A DNA stretch of 64,000 bases, from assembly GCA_036494465.1 (NCBI GenBank), contig DASXOJ010000107.1, positions 1-64,000 on the forward strand, read 5' to 3'. Source of the stretch: CAJCJE01 sp036494465. Its GTDB lineage: Bacteria; Actinomycetota; Actinomycetes; Mycobacteriales; Pseudonocardiaceae. The notes under the pieces are model-generated. The model made no database searches. It saw nothing but the letters and a program-made list of their open reading frames with translations, and was not told where the DNA came from. Each line of letters opens with the position of its first letter. Within the stretch, counting starts at the first letter, position 1. Of this stretch, positions 8,036 to 17,228 are shown in pieces. The position numbers were made by a program, and so were the translations under genes.

Positions 8036-9832
8036 GTGATGCGGACGCACGAGGCCGGGACACTCCGGGCCTCCCATGCCGGGCAGACCGTCACCCTCAC
8101 CGGGTGGGTGGCCCGTCGGCGCGATCACGGCGGGGTCATCTTCATCGATCTCCGCGACGCCTCCGGCACCGCACAGGTGGTGTTCCGCGAGGGTGAGATG
8201 GCCGAGCGCGCGCACCGGCTGCGCGCCGAGTTCTGCCTGAAGATCACCGGCGAGGTCATCGTCCGGCCCGAGGGCAACGAGAACCCGGACATCCCGACCG
8301 GCGCGATCGAGGTCACCGTGACCGAGCTCGACGTGCTCAGCGAGTCCGCGCCGCTGCCCTTCCCGCTGGACGAGCACATCGAGGTCGGCGACGAGGTGCG
8401 GCTGCGCCACCGCTACCTGGACCTGCGCCGCAGCGGCCCCGCGCACAACATGCGGCTGCGCAGCGAGGCCAACCGCATCGCCAGGACCGTGCTGCACGAG
8501 CAGAAGTTCGTCGAGGTGGAGACCCCGACGATGACCCGGTCCACTCCGGAGGGTGCGCGCGACTTCCTGGTGCCCGCCCGGCTTCGTCCGGGTTCCTGGT
8601 ACGCGCTGCCGCAGTCGCCGCAGCTGTTCAAGCAGCTGCTGATGGTCGGCGGCATCGAGCGGTACTACCAGATCGCCCGCTGCTACCGGGACGAGGACTT
8701 CCGCGCCGACCGCCAGCCCGAGTTCACCCAGCTCGACATCGAGATGAGCTTCGTCGACCAGGATGACGTGATCGCGCTCGGCGAGCGGATCGTCTCGGCG
8801 CTGTGGCGCGAACTGGCCGACTACGACATCCCGTTGCCGATCCAGCGGATGACCTACGCGGACGCGATGGCCCGCTACGGCACGGACAAGCCGGATCTGC
8901 GCTTCGGCCTGGAACTCACCGAACTGACCGAGTACTTCGCCAACACCCCGTTCCGGGTGTTCCAGGCGCCCTACGTCGGTTGCGTGGTCATGCCGGGCGG
9001 CGCTGACCAGCCGCGGCGCACCCTGGACGCGTGGCAGGACTGGGCGAAACAGCGCGGTGCCAAGGGTTTGGCGTACGTGCTGGTGGGGGAGGACGGCACG
9101 CTCGGTGGCCCGGTCGCCAAGAACCTCTCGGACAGCGAACGGGAAGGTCTGGCCAAGGCGGCCGGCGCCGAACCGGGCGACTGTGTCTTCTTCGCCGCCG
9201 ACCAGCCGTCGGCCGCACGGGCGCTACTCGGCGCCTGCCGGTTGGAGATCGGCAGGCGGCAGGGCCTGATCGACGAGTCCGCCTGGTCGTTCGTGTGGGT
9301 GGTGGACGCACCGCTGTTCGAGCTCGCGTCGGAGGCGACCGCGAGCGGCGACGTCGCGGTCGGGTCGGGTCGCTGGACGGCCGTGCACCACGCGTTCACC
9401 TCGCCCACTCCGGAGTGGATCGACCGGTTCGAGGAAGACCCGGGCAGCGCGCTGGCCTACGCCTACGACATCGTCTGCAACGGCAACGAGATCGGTGGTG
9501 GCTCGATTCGTATCCACCGCGCCGATGTGCAGAAGCGGGTCTTCGAGCTGATGGGGCTGTCCGAGGACGAGGCCAACGAGAAGTTCGGCTTCCTGCTGGA
9601 GGCGTTCGCGTACGGCCCGCCGCCGCATGGCGGCATCGCGATCGGCTGGGACCGCACCGTGGGTCTGCTCGCGGGCGAGTCGTCGATCCGTGAGGTCATC
9701 GCGTTCCCGAAGACCAGTGGCGGGTTCGACCCGCTGACCGGCGCGCCGACGCCGATTACTCCATTGCAGCGTAAGGAAGCCGGGGTCGACTCGAAGCCGC
9801 CGGTGAAGGCAGCGGCCAAAGCGGACTCCTGA
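8036..9832 (+). CDS. aspS: aspartyl-tRNA synthetase
   Basis: Charges tRNA with aspartate. The 598-aa length and domain order match bacterial AspRS: N-terminal OB anticodon-binding fold (TGWVARRRDHGGVIFIDLRD), class II core with motif 2 at about 218-233 (YRDEDFRADRQPEF), a GAD insertion domain, and motif 3 near 537-545 (GIAIGWDRT). Start GTG 8036 has AAGGAGA at 8021-8027; ATG 8039 is in frame directly after it. Many actinobacterial AspRS enzymes are non-discriminating and also charge tRNA-Asn, but that cannot be read here. After the stop, CGGATC (9873-9878) and GATCCG (9883-9888) form a small hairpin without a T-run. Confidence 0.97.
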   Translation: MMRTHEAGTLRASHAGQTVTLTGWVARRRDHGGVIFIDLRDASGTAQVVFREGEMAERAHRLRAEFCLKITGEVIVRPEGNENPDIPTGAIEVTVTELDVLSESAPLPFPLDEHIEVGDEVRLRHRYLDLRRSGPAHNMRLRSEANRIARTVLHEQKFVEVETPTMTRSTPEGARDFLVPARLRPGSWYALPQSPQLFKQLLMVGGIERYYQIARCYRDEDFRADRQPEFTQLDIEMSFVDQDDVIALGERIVSALWRELADYDIPLPIQRMTYADAMARYGTDKPDLRFGLELTELTEYFANTPFRVFQAPYVGCVVMPGGADQPRRTLDAWQDWAKQRGAKGLAYVLVGEDGTLGGPVAKNLSDSEREGLAKAAGAEPGDCVFFAADQPSAARALLGACRLEIGRRQGLIDESAWSFVWVVDAPLFELASEATASGDVAVGSGRWTAVHHAFTSPTPEWIDRFEEDPGSALAYAYDIVCNGNEIGGGSIRIHRADVQKRVFELMGLSEDEANEKFGFLLEAFAYGPPPHGGIAIGWDRTVGLLAGESSIREVIAFPKTSGGFDPLTGAPTPITPLQRKEAGVDSKPPVKAAAKADS

Positions 9833-10101
9833 TCCGCATGGGCTGAATCGTCACATCGAGGGCCGATGGCGCCGGATCGGTTGATCCGCGTGTCCTCGGC
9901 CCATGGTGCTGCGCGCCAAACGATTCACAGCAATCGCAGAGTGTCATGGACTGGAAACAACCTGTTATGCATTCGTGGCTGCCAAGGCACCCCGAGGGGC
10001 ACTACGGTCGCATGCGGTCGAAGCCTTCGACGAGCGTGGACGCGGACCACATCACGAGAACCCCGGCCCGCGGCCACCAACCAGGAGTAGGGTCGGTACA
10101 G

Positions 10102-11301
10102 ATGGGTGTGGATGCCGCCGCAGGCTCATCGGATGTCGTTGAGGACATCCGATCGGAGGTGTCCGAGACGATGGCAGCGGCCCAGCAGGTGCTCAGTCAC
10201 CGTTTCGGCGCCACGGTTCGCCTTGCCGCCCCGGAGGATCTCGGCGGCAGCGGCGAATCGACCGTGATCAGGGTTCGGGTTGCCGCCACACCGTTCTCGC
10301 TGCCGCGCACGCTCGTCGTGAAGCGCTACGGACCGCCGGAACCTGGCGCGGTGTCCGACGCTTTCGTGCAGGAAGCCGTCAGCTACCAGCTTTTCACCGC
10401 GCTCGCGTCCGAGGAACGGATGTGTCCGGAGATGTTCGCGCACGACGGGCGGGAACGCCTTGTGGTGCTGGAGGATCTGGGCCGTTCGCCGACGCTGGCG
10501 GACAAGCTGCTCGGCAACGACCCGCGCGCCGCCGAGCGCGCGCTGTTGTCGTGGGCGCGGTCGCTGGGCAAGCTGCACGCGAGCACGGCAGGCCGCGAAC
10601 AGGACTTCGAGGCGTTGAGCAGGCGGCTCGGTCGGCCGAAGATGGTCGATCCTCTTGTCGGACAAGGCAAGAAGGCGCTCGCCGAGCTGCCGGATCTGCT
10701 CTCGGCCAGTCTGGGCGTTGACACCCCGGCGGCCGTGCACGAACGGGCGATGGCCGCTGCCCGGTTGGTCGACTCGCCCCGGCACCGCGCGTTCAGCCCG
10801 TCGGACGCGTGCCCGGACAACAACGTGATCACCAGCAAGGGCGTGCGGTTCCTGGACTTCGAGGGCGGCTGCTGGCGGGATGTGTTGCTGGACGCCGGAT
10901 ATCTGCGCGTGCCGTTCCCGTCGTGCTGGTGCAGTTACGCGCTGCCCAACGGGATGATGGAGGCGATGGTCGCGGCCTGGCGGTCCGAGGTAGCGACCAT
11001 GTGGCCGGACTTGGACGAAGACGCGGTGCTCGCACCTGGTCTCCTGGACGCGCAGGTGTTCTGGGTGTGGCTGTCGACCTGGTGGTTCCTGCCCGCGCCG
11101 AGCCAGGAGGACCTGCCGATCGACGGTGAACTGCGCGCGCCCCGGCGCAGTGTCGCGTTGCGCTCGCGCTGGTTGCGTCTGGCCTCGGACGCGGAGCGGA
11201 CCGGTGAGCCGCAGTTGGCCGATCACGCGTTGTCCGTGGTCGGGGCGTTGGAGCAGCGGTTCGGCACGTCCGATCTGCCACGTTATCCTGCCTTTCGGTG
11301 A
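10102..11301 (+). CDS. aminoglycoside-phosphotransferase-like (APH/choline kinase fold) protein
   Basis: A 399-aa protein-kinase-like phosphotransferase. The invariant Lys region is TLVVKRYG (about 70-77) and the hinge is VVLEDLG. The metal-binding DFE is in FLDFEGG (about 250-256). The catalytic loop, usually HGDxxxxN, reads SPSDACPDNN here (about 232-241), so the Asp and Asn are kept but His and Gly are lost. Start ATG 10102 is chosen because the sequence before it lacks family character; AGGAG lies 14 nt upstream, rather far. An upstream extension to 9946 stays open but looks non-coding. The substrate is unknown; resistance, sugar or metabolite kinase roles are all possible. Confidence 0.7.
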   Translation: MGVDAAAGSSDVVEDIRSEVSETMAAAQQVLSHRFGATVRLAAPEDLGGSGESTVIRVRVAATPFSLPRTLVVKRYGPPEPGAVSDAFVQEAVSYQLFTALASEERMCPEMFAHDGRERLVVLEDLGRSPTLADKLLGNDPRAAERALLSWARSLGKLHASTAGREQDFEALSRRLGRPKMVDPLVGQGKKALAELPDLLSASLGVDTPAAVHERAMAAARLVDSPRHRAFSPSDACPDNNVITSKGVRFLDFEGGCWRDVLLDAGYLRVPFPSCWCSYALPNGMMEAMVAAWRSEVATMWPDLDEDAVLAPGLLDAQVFWVWLSTWWFLPAPSQEDLPIDGELRAPRRSVALRSRWLRLASDAERTGEPQLADHALSVVGALEQRFGTSDLPRYPAFR

Positions 11302-12383
11302 TCTGGTACGGCGTGCGTGAGTACGCTGGTATTTATCCCGTCAATACCCGATCGGCGAGTGGATATGCCGCTGCGGTCACTGTCACCGTAATAGTGCCGT
11401 GATCGAACTTGCTTGATCTTGGGGGCAAAGTCAAGACCGATTTTCCACGAAACGGAACGGTCGAGATTCACCCGAGTTCCCCTGCGGTGGCGAAAATTTA
11501 CCACATAAGAGTGAATATTTTGGCTACGCTGCGTCAAATAGGTTCTGGCGTTATCCGCTTCAGCTGGCTGTGTCGATCGGTCCCGGCGCTGCTCCCTTCC
11601 GAGGTGGAGATCGTGGCTGTTTGTGCTGCTGGAAGGGTGTTTTAGCCAGGGCTGGTCGGGCGACGCGGGGTGGCGTCGCAAGAAGGGTGCAGGTTGTCTC
11701 GTGTCACCCGTTCGGGCAGGGCGGATCGACTTGAGGGGAGGGTCCGCCAGGCGATTCCCGATCATCTGCCAGCGCCGGGCGAAGTGGGTTTGAGCTGGGG
11801 TTTTGTTGGTGTTGAACGGGGTTGTCCGAGCGAGGTCGCGGGGTTCTGGCGGGTGCTGCCGGCGGCCGGTCCAGTTGAGTCGGACATGCAAACTGCGAGA
11901 TGCACACCATCGAGGTGTAATGCGTCCCGCTATCGGGTGATGAGGACAGTGAATGTGCTGCTCAGGGCAACAAAAATCGGATCTTGATGCACCCGATACG
12001 TCCGTTTAGCCTGAAATAACGGTAACTCATGAGTAAAACTGCTGGTCATCGCCACGTGTTGCGAATTGCATCTTGATCACGACGTTTGATGTAGGGTCAA
12101 GTACCCGAGCTCAAGAACACCGAATACACGCTGTCTGATTAGTTCAACCCTGCTGACCGCGTGATTTGGCCTTCGGAATTGGTGCACCCACTGTCATTTG
12201 AGAATGGTGTGCGGGTGCGCGACGGGAAGAAACGCTTTTGCCGCGCCCGACGATATCGGCAGCGAGGTGAAGAGACATGCTTGTGCTGTTTTGTCATGCC
12301 AGAAAGGAATGGCGGGACGTGCATTTCCCCGTGCCCGCCGACCAGTCGGTTTGCCAGTTTTTCGTTGCCCGCAAGGAGGACGC
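11302..12383. other. 1.08-kb intergenic region upstream of the conservon
   Basis: No convincing gene. Open frames here (for example minus strand 11283-11891) have Arg/Pro/His-rich, unstructured composition and no family features. The region is visibly richer in A/T than its neighbours. It holds a 9-bp inverted pair TATCGGGTG (11931-11939) and CACCCGATA (11990-11998), and the dyad TAACTCATGAGTAA (12023-12036). It ends in an excellent ribosome binding site, AAGGAGGA (12373-12380), for the sensor kinase gene. It probably carries the regulatory region and a long leader of that operon; no -35/-10 pair could be assigned. Confidence 0.6.
12023..12036. promoter_or_regulatory. operator-like dyad with BldD-type half-sites
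   Basis: TAACTCATGAGTAA contains the perfect palindrome ACTCATGAGT. Its halves TAACTC and GAGTAA each match the half-sites of the published Streptomyces BldD box (TnACnC, then GnGTnA), but two bases separate them instead of one. It lies about 350 bp upstream of the conservon start. A BldD homologue is encoded at 47.8-48.3 kb. Confidence 0.3.
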
Positions 12384-15300
12384 GTGAGTAAGACCGCTGA
12401 GCGGGCCAAGCCAGTGCGCGATCGCGGCGACCGGTCGAGCAACGGCCGGAACCCGGCGCGCTCCACGATTGTGCGCTGGCGAGACTGGAGTATTCCGGTC
12501 AAGCTCATCGCGGTAATGCTGGTGCCGGTGATCACCACGCTCGCGCTGGGCATTGTCGTGATCAACGCGCAGATGGCCAAAGCAGACGTGTACATCAGCG
12601 CGGACGGGCTCACCCAACTCAGTGACAATGCGCGCTCCGCCATTTCCGCGTTGCAGCAGGAGCGGCAGCAGGTCGCCGCGGACAACGCGATCCAGAGCGC
12701 GACCACGTCGGCGGCCACACCCGCCTCGATGCCGGGGTCGATGTCCGGCTCGACCATGACGGGCTCGACCAAGGACAAGTCCGCCAAAGATCAACCACCG
12801 CCACCACCGCCGCCCAAGCCCGCGCCGAAGCCGGACCCGTCGATGGCCGGCCTCCAGCACGAGGTGGACCTGGCGCTGGGCGGTCTGCGCCAGACCGAGG
12901 CCACCAACGCGGGACGGGCCGGGTTCGACCCGGTCGCGGTGGCCGCGTGGAACGAGGCGAGCAGGCAACTCGGCGAGCTGCCCGCGCTGCGCGCCGGGGA
13001 AGGCACGCAGGACGCGAATGCCGCCACCGAGGTCGACAGCTACACCCAGCTGATCGACGGGATCTTCGCCTTCGACCGGGTGCTGGCCACCGACCTCGGT
13101 GACCCACAGCTGACCCGTGAGGCGATGGCCCTCTACGACCTGTTCTCCGCCCGGGAGGAGGTGCTCTACCAACAGTCCGTCGTCCTGGTCGGCATCGGCC
13201 GGGGCACCATGACCGTCGTCGAGGTCACCTCGCTGCACGGTTCCGAGGCCCGGCTGGCCAGCCGCATCAGCGACTTCCGGGCGGTTGCCGCCGTGGACGC
13301 CGCGACCGACTACCAGAAAGCGGTCAGCGGCACCACGCTCAGCCAACAGGGCACCCTGCTCGACCAGGCGATCGACGAGTCCGGTGGGATGAGCGGGCAG
13401 ATCATGCCCGGCATGGTCATCCGGATCCCGCTGGACACCTGGAACTCGGCCAACCAGGCGGTCACCGGCGGACTCACCTCGGTCACCGACACGTTGGCCG
13501 GCCAGCTGCGCACGACGGCCGCGAACATGCAGAGCACCGCGAGCAATACCGCGGGCACTGCGGCCGTGATCCTGTTCGCCGCGTTGCTGGTCGCCGCGCT
13601 GATCATGGTGATCGTCGCTCGTCAGCTACTGCGCTCCGTCGGTGTGTTGCGCCGCACCGCACGCGACGTCGCCACCCGGCAGTTGCCTGAGGCGGTCGAG
13701 CGGATTCAGGCGGGGGAGACCGTGGACATCGCGGTCACCCCGGTCCCGGTGCACACCTCCGACGAGGTCGGCCAGCTGGCCAGAGCCTTCGACGCGGTGC
13801 ACGCCGAGGCGCTCAAACTGGCCGTCGAACAGGCCAACCTGCGCGGCAACTACAGCGACCTGTTCACCAACCTCTCGCGTCGCAGTCAGGGCCTGGTGCA
13901 ACGGCAACTGCGCCTGATCGAACAGCTCGAACGCGACGAGGAGGATCCCGACCAACTCTCCGCACTGTTCAAACTGGACCACCTGGCCACCCGGATGCGC
14001 CGCAACAACGAGAACCTGATGGTGCTCTCCGGTGGTGAGCTGGGCCGGGGCCCTGCGCAGGCCATGCCCCTGTCCGACCTGCTGCGGGCCGCGGTGAGCG
14101 AGATCGAGCAGTACCAACGGGTTTCCGTGCAGCCGCCGCCCGGCGTGCACATTCTCGGCTACGCGGCCGGTGACCTGGTCCGGCTCGTCGCCGAACTGCT
14201 GGACAACGCGACCGCGTTCTCCGCGCCGGATACCCAGGTCACCATCGCATCGCATCGCACCCGGTCCCGGTCGATCGTGGTGGACATCGTCGACCACGGC
14301 ATCGGCATGGGTGACGAGGAACTGCGCGCCGCCAACGAACGGCTCGGCGAGGCCGAGGGATTCGAGGGCCGGATCACCCGGCGGATGGGCCTGTTCGTGG
14401 TCAGCAAGCTGGCCAGTCAGCACGGCGTGCGGGTGCGCCTGCACGGTGGCGAGGACATTCCGGGCCTGCGGGTCACGGTGACCCTGCCAGCGCAGCTGAT
14501 CATCGGCGACGAGGACGTGCAGCTGTCCCTGCCGCCGGGCGAGCTGGAGCCGCCGCAGGCACGCGACGACACGTCGATGAACGCGATCACCGTGACCATT
14601 CCGCAACTGCCCAGCGCGGCAGAGTCCGGGGTGAATCTCTTCGCGCCGCTGCCGGGCAGCGCCACCGCGGCGGACGCTGCGCAGGAGACCGAGCCGGAGC
14701 AGGCCCAGGACGGGCCGGGCGCGACGACGCCGATCTTCGACGACATGCTCTCCGCCTGGTTCGACTCGGCCAAGCCGATGGACACGCCGGATGAGGAGGA
14801 GGCGCCGCCCGAGGACGCGAGTTTCGCGGGCCGGACCGGTTGGCGCTTCGCCGCCGACGAAGGCTGGAAGGCGGCCGACTCGGTCACCCAGTCCTCGCCG
14901 GAGGCGTTCACCTCAGCCGGTCTGCCCAAGCGGCAGCCCAAGGCCCGGCTGCTGCCGGGCAGCGCGGGTGCGACCGGCACGACGGGCGTGCAACCCGCGG
15001 TGGGTCCGGGCGCGGCGAAGATGCGCAGGCGCCTGGCCGGCTTCCAGCGCGGCGTGCAGAAGGGCCGGCACGAGATCGACGAGGTCGGCCTGACCGAGCC
15101 GGAATGGCCGACGGAGAACGCGAACAGCTCGGAGAGTCCGTTCTTCGTCGAGCCAACCGACGAGGCCGAGATGGAGATCGCTGTCGAGGCGATCGACGAG
15201 TCCACTGTAGAGGACACATCCACCTCGGTGAGCAGCGAGAACACCACCGCGACTGTCAACCCCGACAGTCTTGAGGACACCGCGATCTGGCCGACCGTCG

Positions 15301-15563
15301 CGGACGAGGGCTGGGAGGCGGCCGAGGACGCGCTGACCCCCACCCCATCCACGTTCACCCCGGCCGGGTTGCCGCGCCGCCAGCCACGGGCCCAACTGGT
15401 GCCAGGCAGCGTTGCGACGAAAGGCAAACCGGCCATGGCCGGTGCCGACGCGGGCGCGGTCCGGGATCGGCTGAGCAGTTTCCAGCGGGGAGTCCGCCAG
15501 GGCCGGGACGGCTCGGCGGCGACCGATGGTATCGAGCACGGATTCGAATGGGAGAACGATTGA
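12384..15563 (+). CDS. conservon sensor histidine-kinase-like protein (CvnA type, NIT-HAMP-HATPase)
   Basis: First gene of a conservon, the four-gene actinobacterial operon that couples a kinase-like membrane protein to a roadblock/GTPase pair. Of 1059 aa, TM1 is at about 37-62, followed by an extracellular nitrate-sensor-like (NIT) helical domain interrupted near 137 by a proline run. TM2 is at about 393-416, then HAMP, a helical dimerisation region, and a HATPase domain with the N-box ELLDNATAFS near 605 and a GIGM G-box. The cytosolic tail (730-1059) has two copies of a motif with AGLP(K/R)RQP and FQRGV. Start GTG 12384 has AAGGAGGA just upstream; the frame is open 186 nt further but without family sequence. 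The stop overlaps the next start (TGATG). Confidence 0.9.
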   Translation: MSKTAERAKPVRDRGDRSSNGRNPARSTIVRWRDWSIPVKLIAVMLVPVITTLALGIVVINAQMAKADVYISADGLTQLSDNARSAISALQQERQQVAADNAIQSATTSAATPASMPGSMSGSTMTGSTKDKSAKDQPPPPPPPKPAPKPDPSMAGLQHEVDLALGGLRQTEATNAGRAGFDPVAVAAWNEASRQLGELPALRAGEGTQDANAATEVDSYTQLIDGIFAFDRVLATDLGDPQLTREAMALYDLFSAREEVLYQQSVVLVGIGRGTMTVVEVTSLHGSEARLASRISDFRAVAAVDAATDYQKAVSGTTLSQQGTLLDQAIDESGGMSGQIMPGMVIRIPLDTWNSANQAVTGGLTSVTDTLAGQLRTTAANMQSTASNTAGTAAVILFAALLVAALIMVIVARQLLRSVGVLRRTARDVATRQLPEAVERIQAGETVDIAVTPVPVHTSDEVGQLARAFDAVHAEALKLAVEQANLRGNYSDLFTNLSRRSQGLVQRQLRLIEQLERDEEDPDQLSALFKLDHLATRMRRNNENLMVLSGGELGRGPAQAMPLSDLLRAAVSEIEQYQRVSVQPPPGVHILGYAAGDLVRLVAELLDNATAFSAPDTQVTIASHRTRSRSIVVDIVDHGIGMGDEELRAANERLGEAEGFEGRITRRMGLFVVSKLASQHGVRVRLHGGEDIPGLRVTVTLPAQLIIGDEDVQLSLPPGELEPPQARDDTSMNAITVTIPQLPSAAESGVNLFAPLPGSATAADAAQETEPEQAQDGPGATTPIFDDMLSAWFDSAKPMDTPDEEEAPPEDASFAGRTGWRFAADEGWKAADSVTQSSPEAFTSAGLPKRQPKARLLPGSAGATGTTGVQPAVGPGAAKMRRRLAGFQRGVQKGRHEIDEVGLTEPEWPTENANSSESPFFVEPTDEAEMEIAVEAIDESTVEDTSTSVSSENTTATVNPDSLEDTAIWPTVADEGWEAAEDALTPTPSTFTPAGLPRRQPRAQLVPGSVATKGKPAMAGADAGAVRDRLSSFQRGVRQGRDGSAATDGIEHGFEWEND
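14852..15512 (+). repeat. two diverged copies of the C-terminal tail module in the CvnA-type protein
   Basis: Copy 1 (about 14852-15075) and copy 2 (about 15299-15512) both encode DEGW, then an acidic/Ser-Thr stretch, FT(S/P)AGLP(K/R)RQP, PGS, and finally FQRGV(Q/R)(K/Q)GR. Between them is an acidic linker. This tail motif normally closes such proteins once; here it is duplicated with about half the residues conserved. Confidence 0.75.
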
Positions 15564-16000
15564 TGTCAAGTCAGTCGCCGCACGGCCGCTTCGGGTGGCT
15601 GGTCACCGACTTCACCGAACGCGTACCCGGGGTGGCACACGCCGTGGTCGTTTCCGCGGACGGGTTGTTGCTGACCTGCTCGGCCCGGCTACCCGCGGAT
15701 CGCGCCGACCAGCTCGCCGCGGTCGCCTCCGGTCTGTCCAGTCTCACCATGGGCGCCGCGCGGTGTTTCGAGGCCGGTCCGGTCCGGGAGACCGTCGTGG
15801 AGATGGAACGCGGCGTGATGCTGCTGATGGCCATCAGCGACGGTTCCTCCTTCGCCGTGCTGGCCGCCCCCAACTGCGACATCGGACAGGTCGCGTACGA
15901 GATGACACTGCTCGTCGAACGAGTCGGGCAGATGCTCACCCCGGAGCTGCGTGCCGAGCTGCAAGGCTCGCAACGACTGCTGACACGTCAGCCGGTGTGA
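15563..16000 (+). CDS. roadblock/LC7 domain protein (CvnB type)
   Basis: The 145-aa single-domain roadblock/LC7 protein has a characteristic start, FGWLVTDFTERVPGVAHAVV, and the SADGLLL turn. In conservons this protein binds the small GTPase and probably regulates its nucleotide cycle. ATG 15563 overlaps the sensor stop, so synthesis is coupled. The DUF742 gene begins 7 nt after its stop. Confidence 0.92.
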   Translation: MSSQSPHGRFGWLVTDFTERVPGVAHAVVVSADGLLLTCSARLPADRADQLAAVASGLSSLTMGAARCFEAGPVRETVVEMERGVMLLMAISDGSSFAVLAAPNCDIGQVAYEMTLLVERVGQMLTPELRAELQGSQRLLTRQPV

Positions 16001-16007
16001 GGTCACC

Positions 16008-16538
16008 ATGACCATTCCCTTCGACGAGTTCGCTGAACCCGTCGACGACCCCGCTGTCTGGCAGCATCCCACTGACTGGCCCGACCGGGTGGTAACTCCC
16101 CCCGTCCCCCCGAGCCCGGTCGGGCCAACCCACCCGGTTTTTCCGGCGCCGAGCCAGTTCGGCGATTCGGGCTACTACGCGGTCGACGATTTTGGCGACG
16201 AGGCTTCGCGCGTACGGCCCTACGCCTGGACCGGCGGACGGACCCGGGCCAGCGTTGACCTGCAATTGGAGACGCTGATATCCACCAGTGATCTCGGTCG
16301 GGACGAAGCCCTGCTCAACCAGGTGGAATATCGGGCAGTCGGCACTTTATGCCGGCATCCGCACTCGGTGGCGGAAGTCGCCGCGAAGCTTTCGGTTCCA
16401 CTGGGTGTTGCCAAGGTCATCCTGAGTGACATGGCCGAACTGGGCTTGATCAGTATTCACCGCACATTCGCCGACGACGACATCGCGGCGCATCTCGTGT
16501 TGATGGAAAGGGTGTTGAGTGGACTCCGTCGACTTTGA
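16008..16538 (+). CDS. DUF742 winged-helix-like protein (CvnC type)
   Basis: Third conservon gene, 176 aa. A proline-rich, poorly ordered N-terminal half is followed by the DUF742 domain, starting around VRPYAWTGGRT and containing LCRHPHSVAEVAAKLSVPL and GVAKVILSDMAELGLI, which read as a helix-turn-helix. The molecular role of DUF742 is unsettled; interaction with other conservon parts is the working view. Its 3' end overlaps the GTPase gene by 20 nt. Confidence 0.9.
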   Translation: MTIPFDEFAEPVDDPAVWQHPTDWPDRVVTPPVPPSPVGPTHPVFPAPSQFGDSGYYAVDDFGDEASRVRPYAWTGGRTRASVDLQLETLISTSDLGRDEALLNQVEYRAVGTLCRHPHSVAEVAAKLSVPLGVAKVILSDMAELGLISIHRTFADDDIAAHLVLMERVLSGLRRL

Positions 16539-17142
16539 GAGGTCGAAGACGACCCGCCGCTCGCCGAGCGCCACCTCGGCAAAGATCGTGGTAGCCGGTG
16601 GTTTCGGCGTCGGCAAGACCACATTTGTCGGTTCGGTCTCCGAAATTGTCCCATTGACCACCGAAGCCGTGCTGACCGATGCCAGCGCCGGCATAGACGA
16701 CCTGCGTGCCACGCCAGACAAACGCACTACCACCGTCGCCATGGATTTCGGCCGGGTCACCCTGGACTCCGACCTGATCCTGTACCTGTTCGGCACCCCT
16801 GGGCAGCAACGATTCTGGTTCATGTGGGATGACCTGGTACGCGGCGCGATCGGCGCCGTGGTGCTGGTGGACACTCGCCGGCTCGCCGACTCCTTCGGCG
16901 CGGTCGATTATTTCGAGGAACACGGTCTGCCCTACATCGTCGCCGTGAACACGTTTGAAGGCGTCCTACCCTACCGGTTGGCCGATGTTCGCGAGGCGAT
17001 GGCGATCTCCCCGGAGATTCCGTTGGTGAAATGTGACGCGCGCGAACGGGAATCAACCAAAGAAACGCTGATCACGATGGTTCAACATGCGATGCAGGCG
17101 TGGCACGCGCGGGATCTCGCCGCCGTCCGCGTTGGCCGATGA
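16519..17142 (+). CDS. Ras/MglA-like GTP-binding protein (CvnD type)
   Basis: Fourth conservon gene, 207 aa. The P-loop GGFGVGKTT is at about 27-35 and the switch II region is FGTPGQQRF. The guanine-specificity position reads VNTFEG instead of NKxD, as is usual in this family. Switching by the roadblock partner and output to unknown effectors are inferred from the family. GTG 16519 lies inside the DUF742 gene (20-nt overlap). The stop shares bases with an in-frame ATG (17139) of the following transposase-derived frame. Confidence 0.92.
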   Translation: MDSVDFERSKTTRRSPSATSAKIVVAGGFGVGKTTFVGSVSEIVPLTTEAVLTDASAGIDDLRATPDKRTTTVAMDFGRVTLDSDLILYLFGTPGQQRFWFMWDDLVRGAIGAVVLVDTRRLADSFGAVDYFEEHGLPYIVAVNTFEGVLPYRLADVREAMAISPEIPLVKCDARERESTKETLITMVQHAMQAWHARDLAAVRVGR

Positions 17143-17228
17143 CAACAATATTTGGCCCAAGCGGACGATTGACCACCGGCCAGGACACCTCTACAACAAA
17201 GAGGCCAATCCGGCTGGAGGTGGCTCGT

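Noticed and set aside
11283..11891. 202-codon minus-strand frame in the conservon upstream region
   Set aside because: Arg/Pro/His-rich, no ribosome binding site, no domain; the region also carries regulatory-looking dyads.
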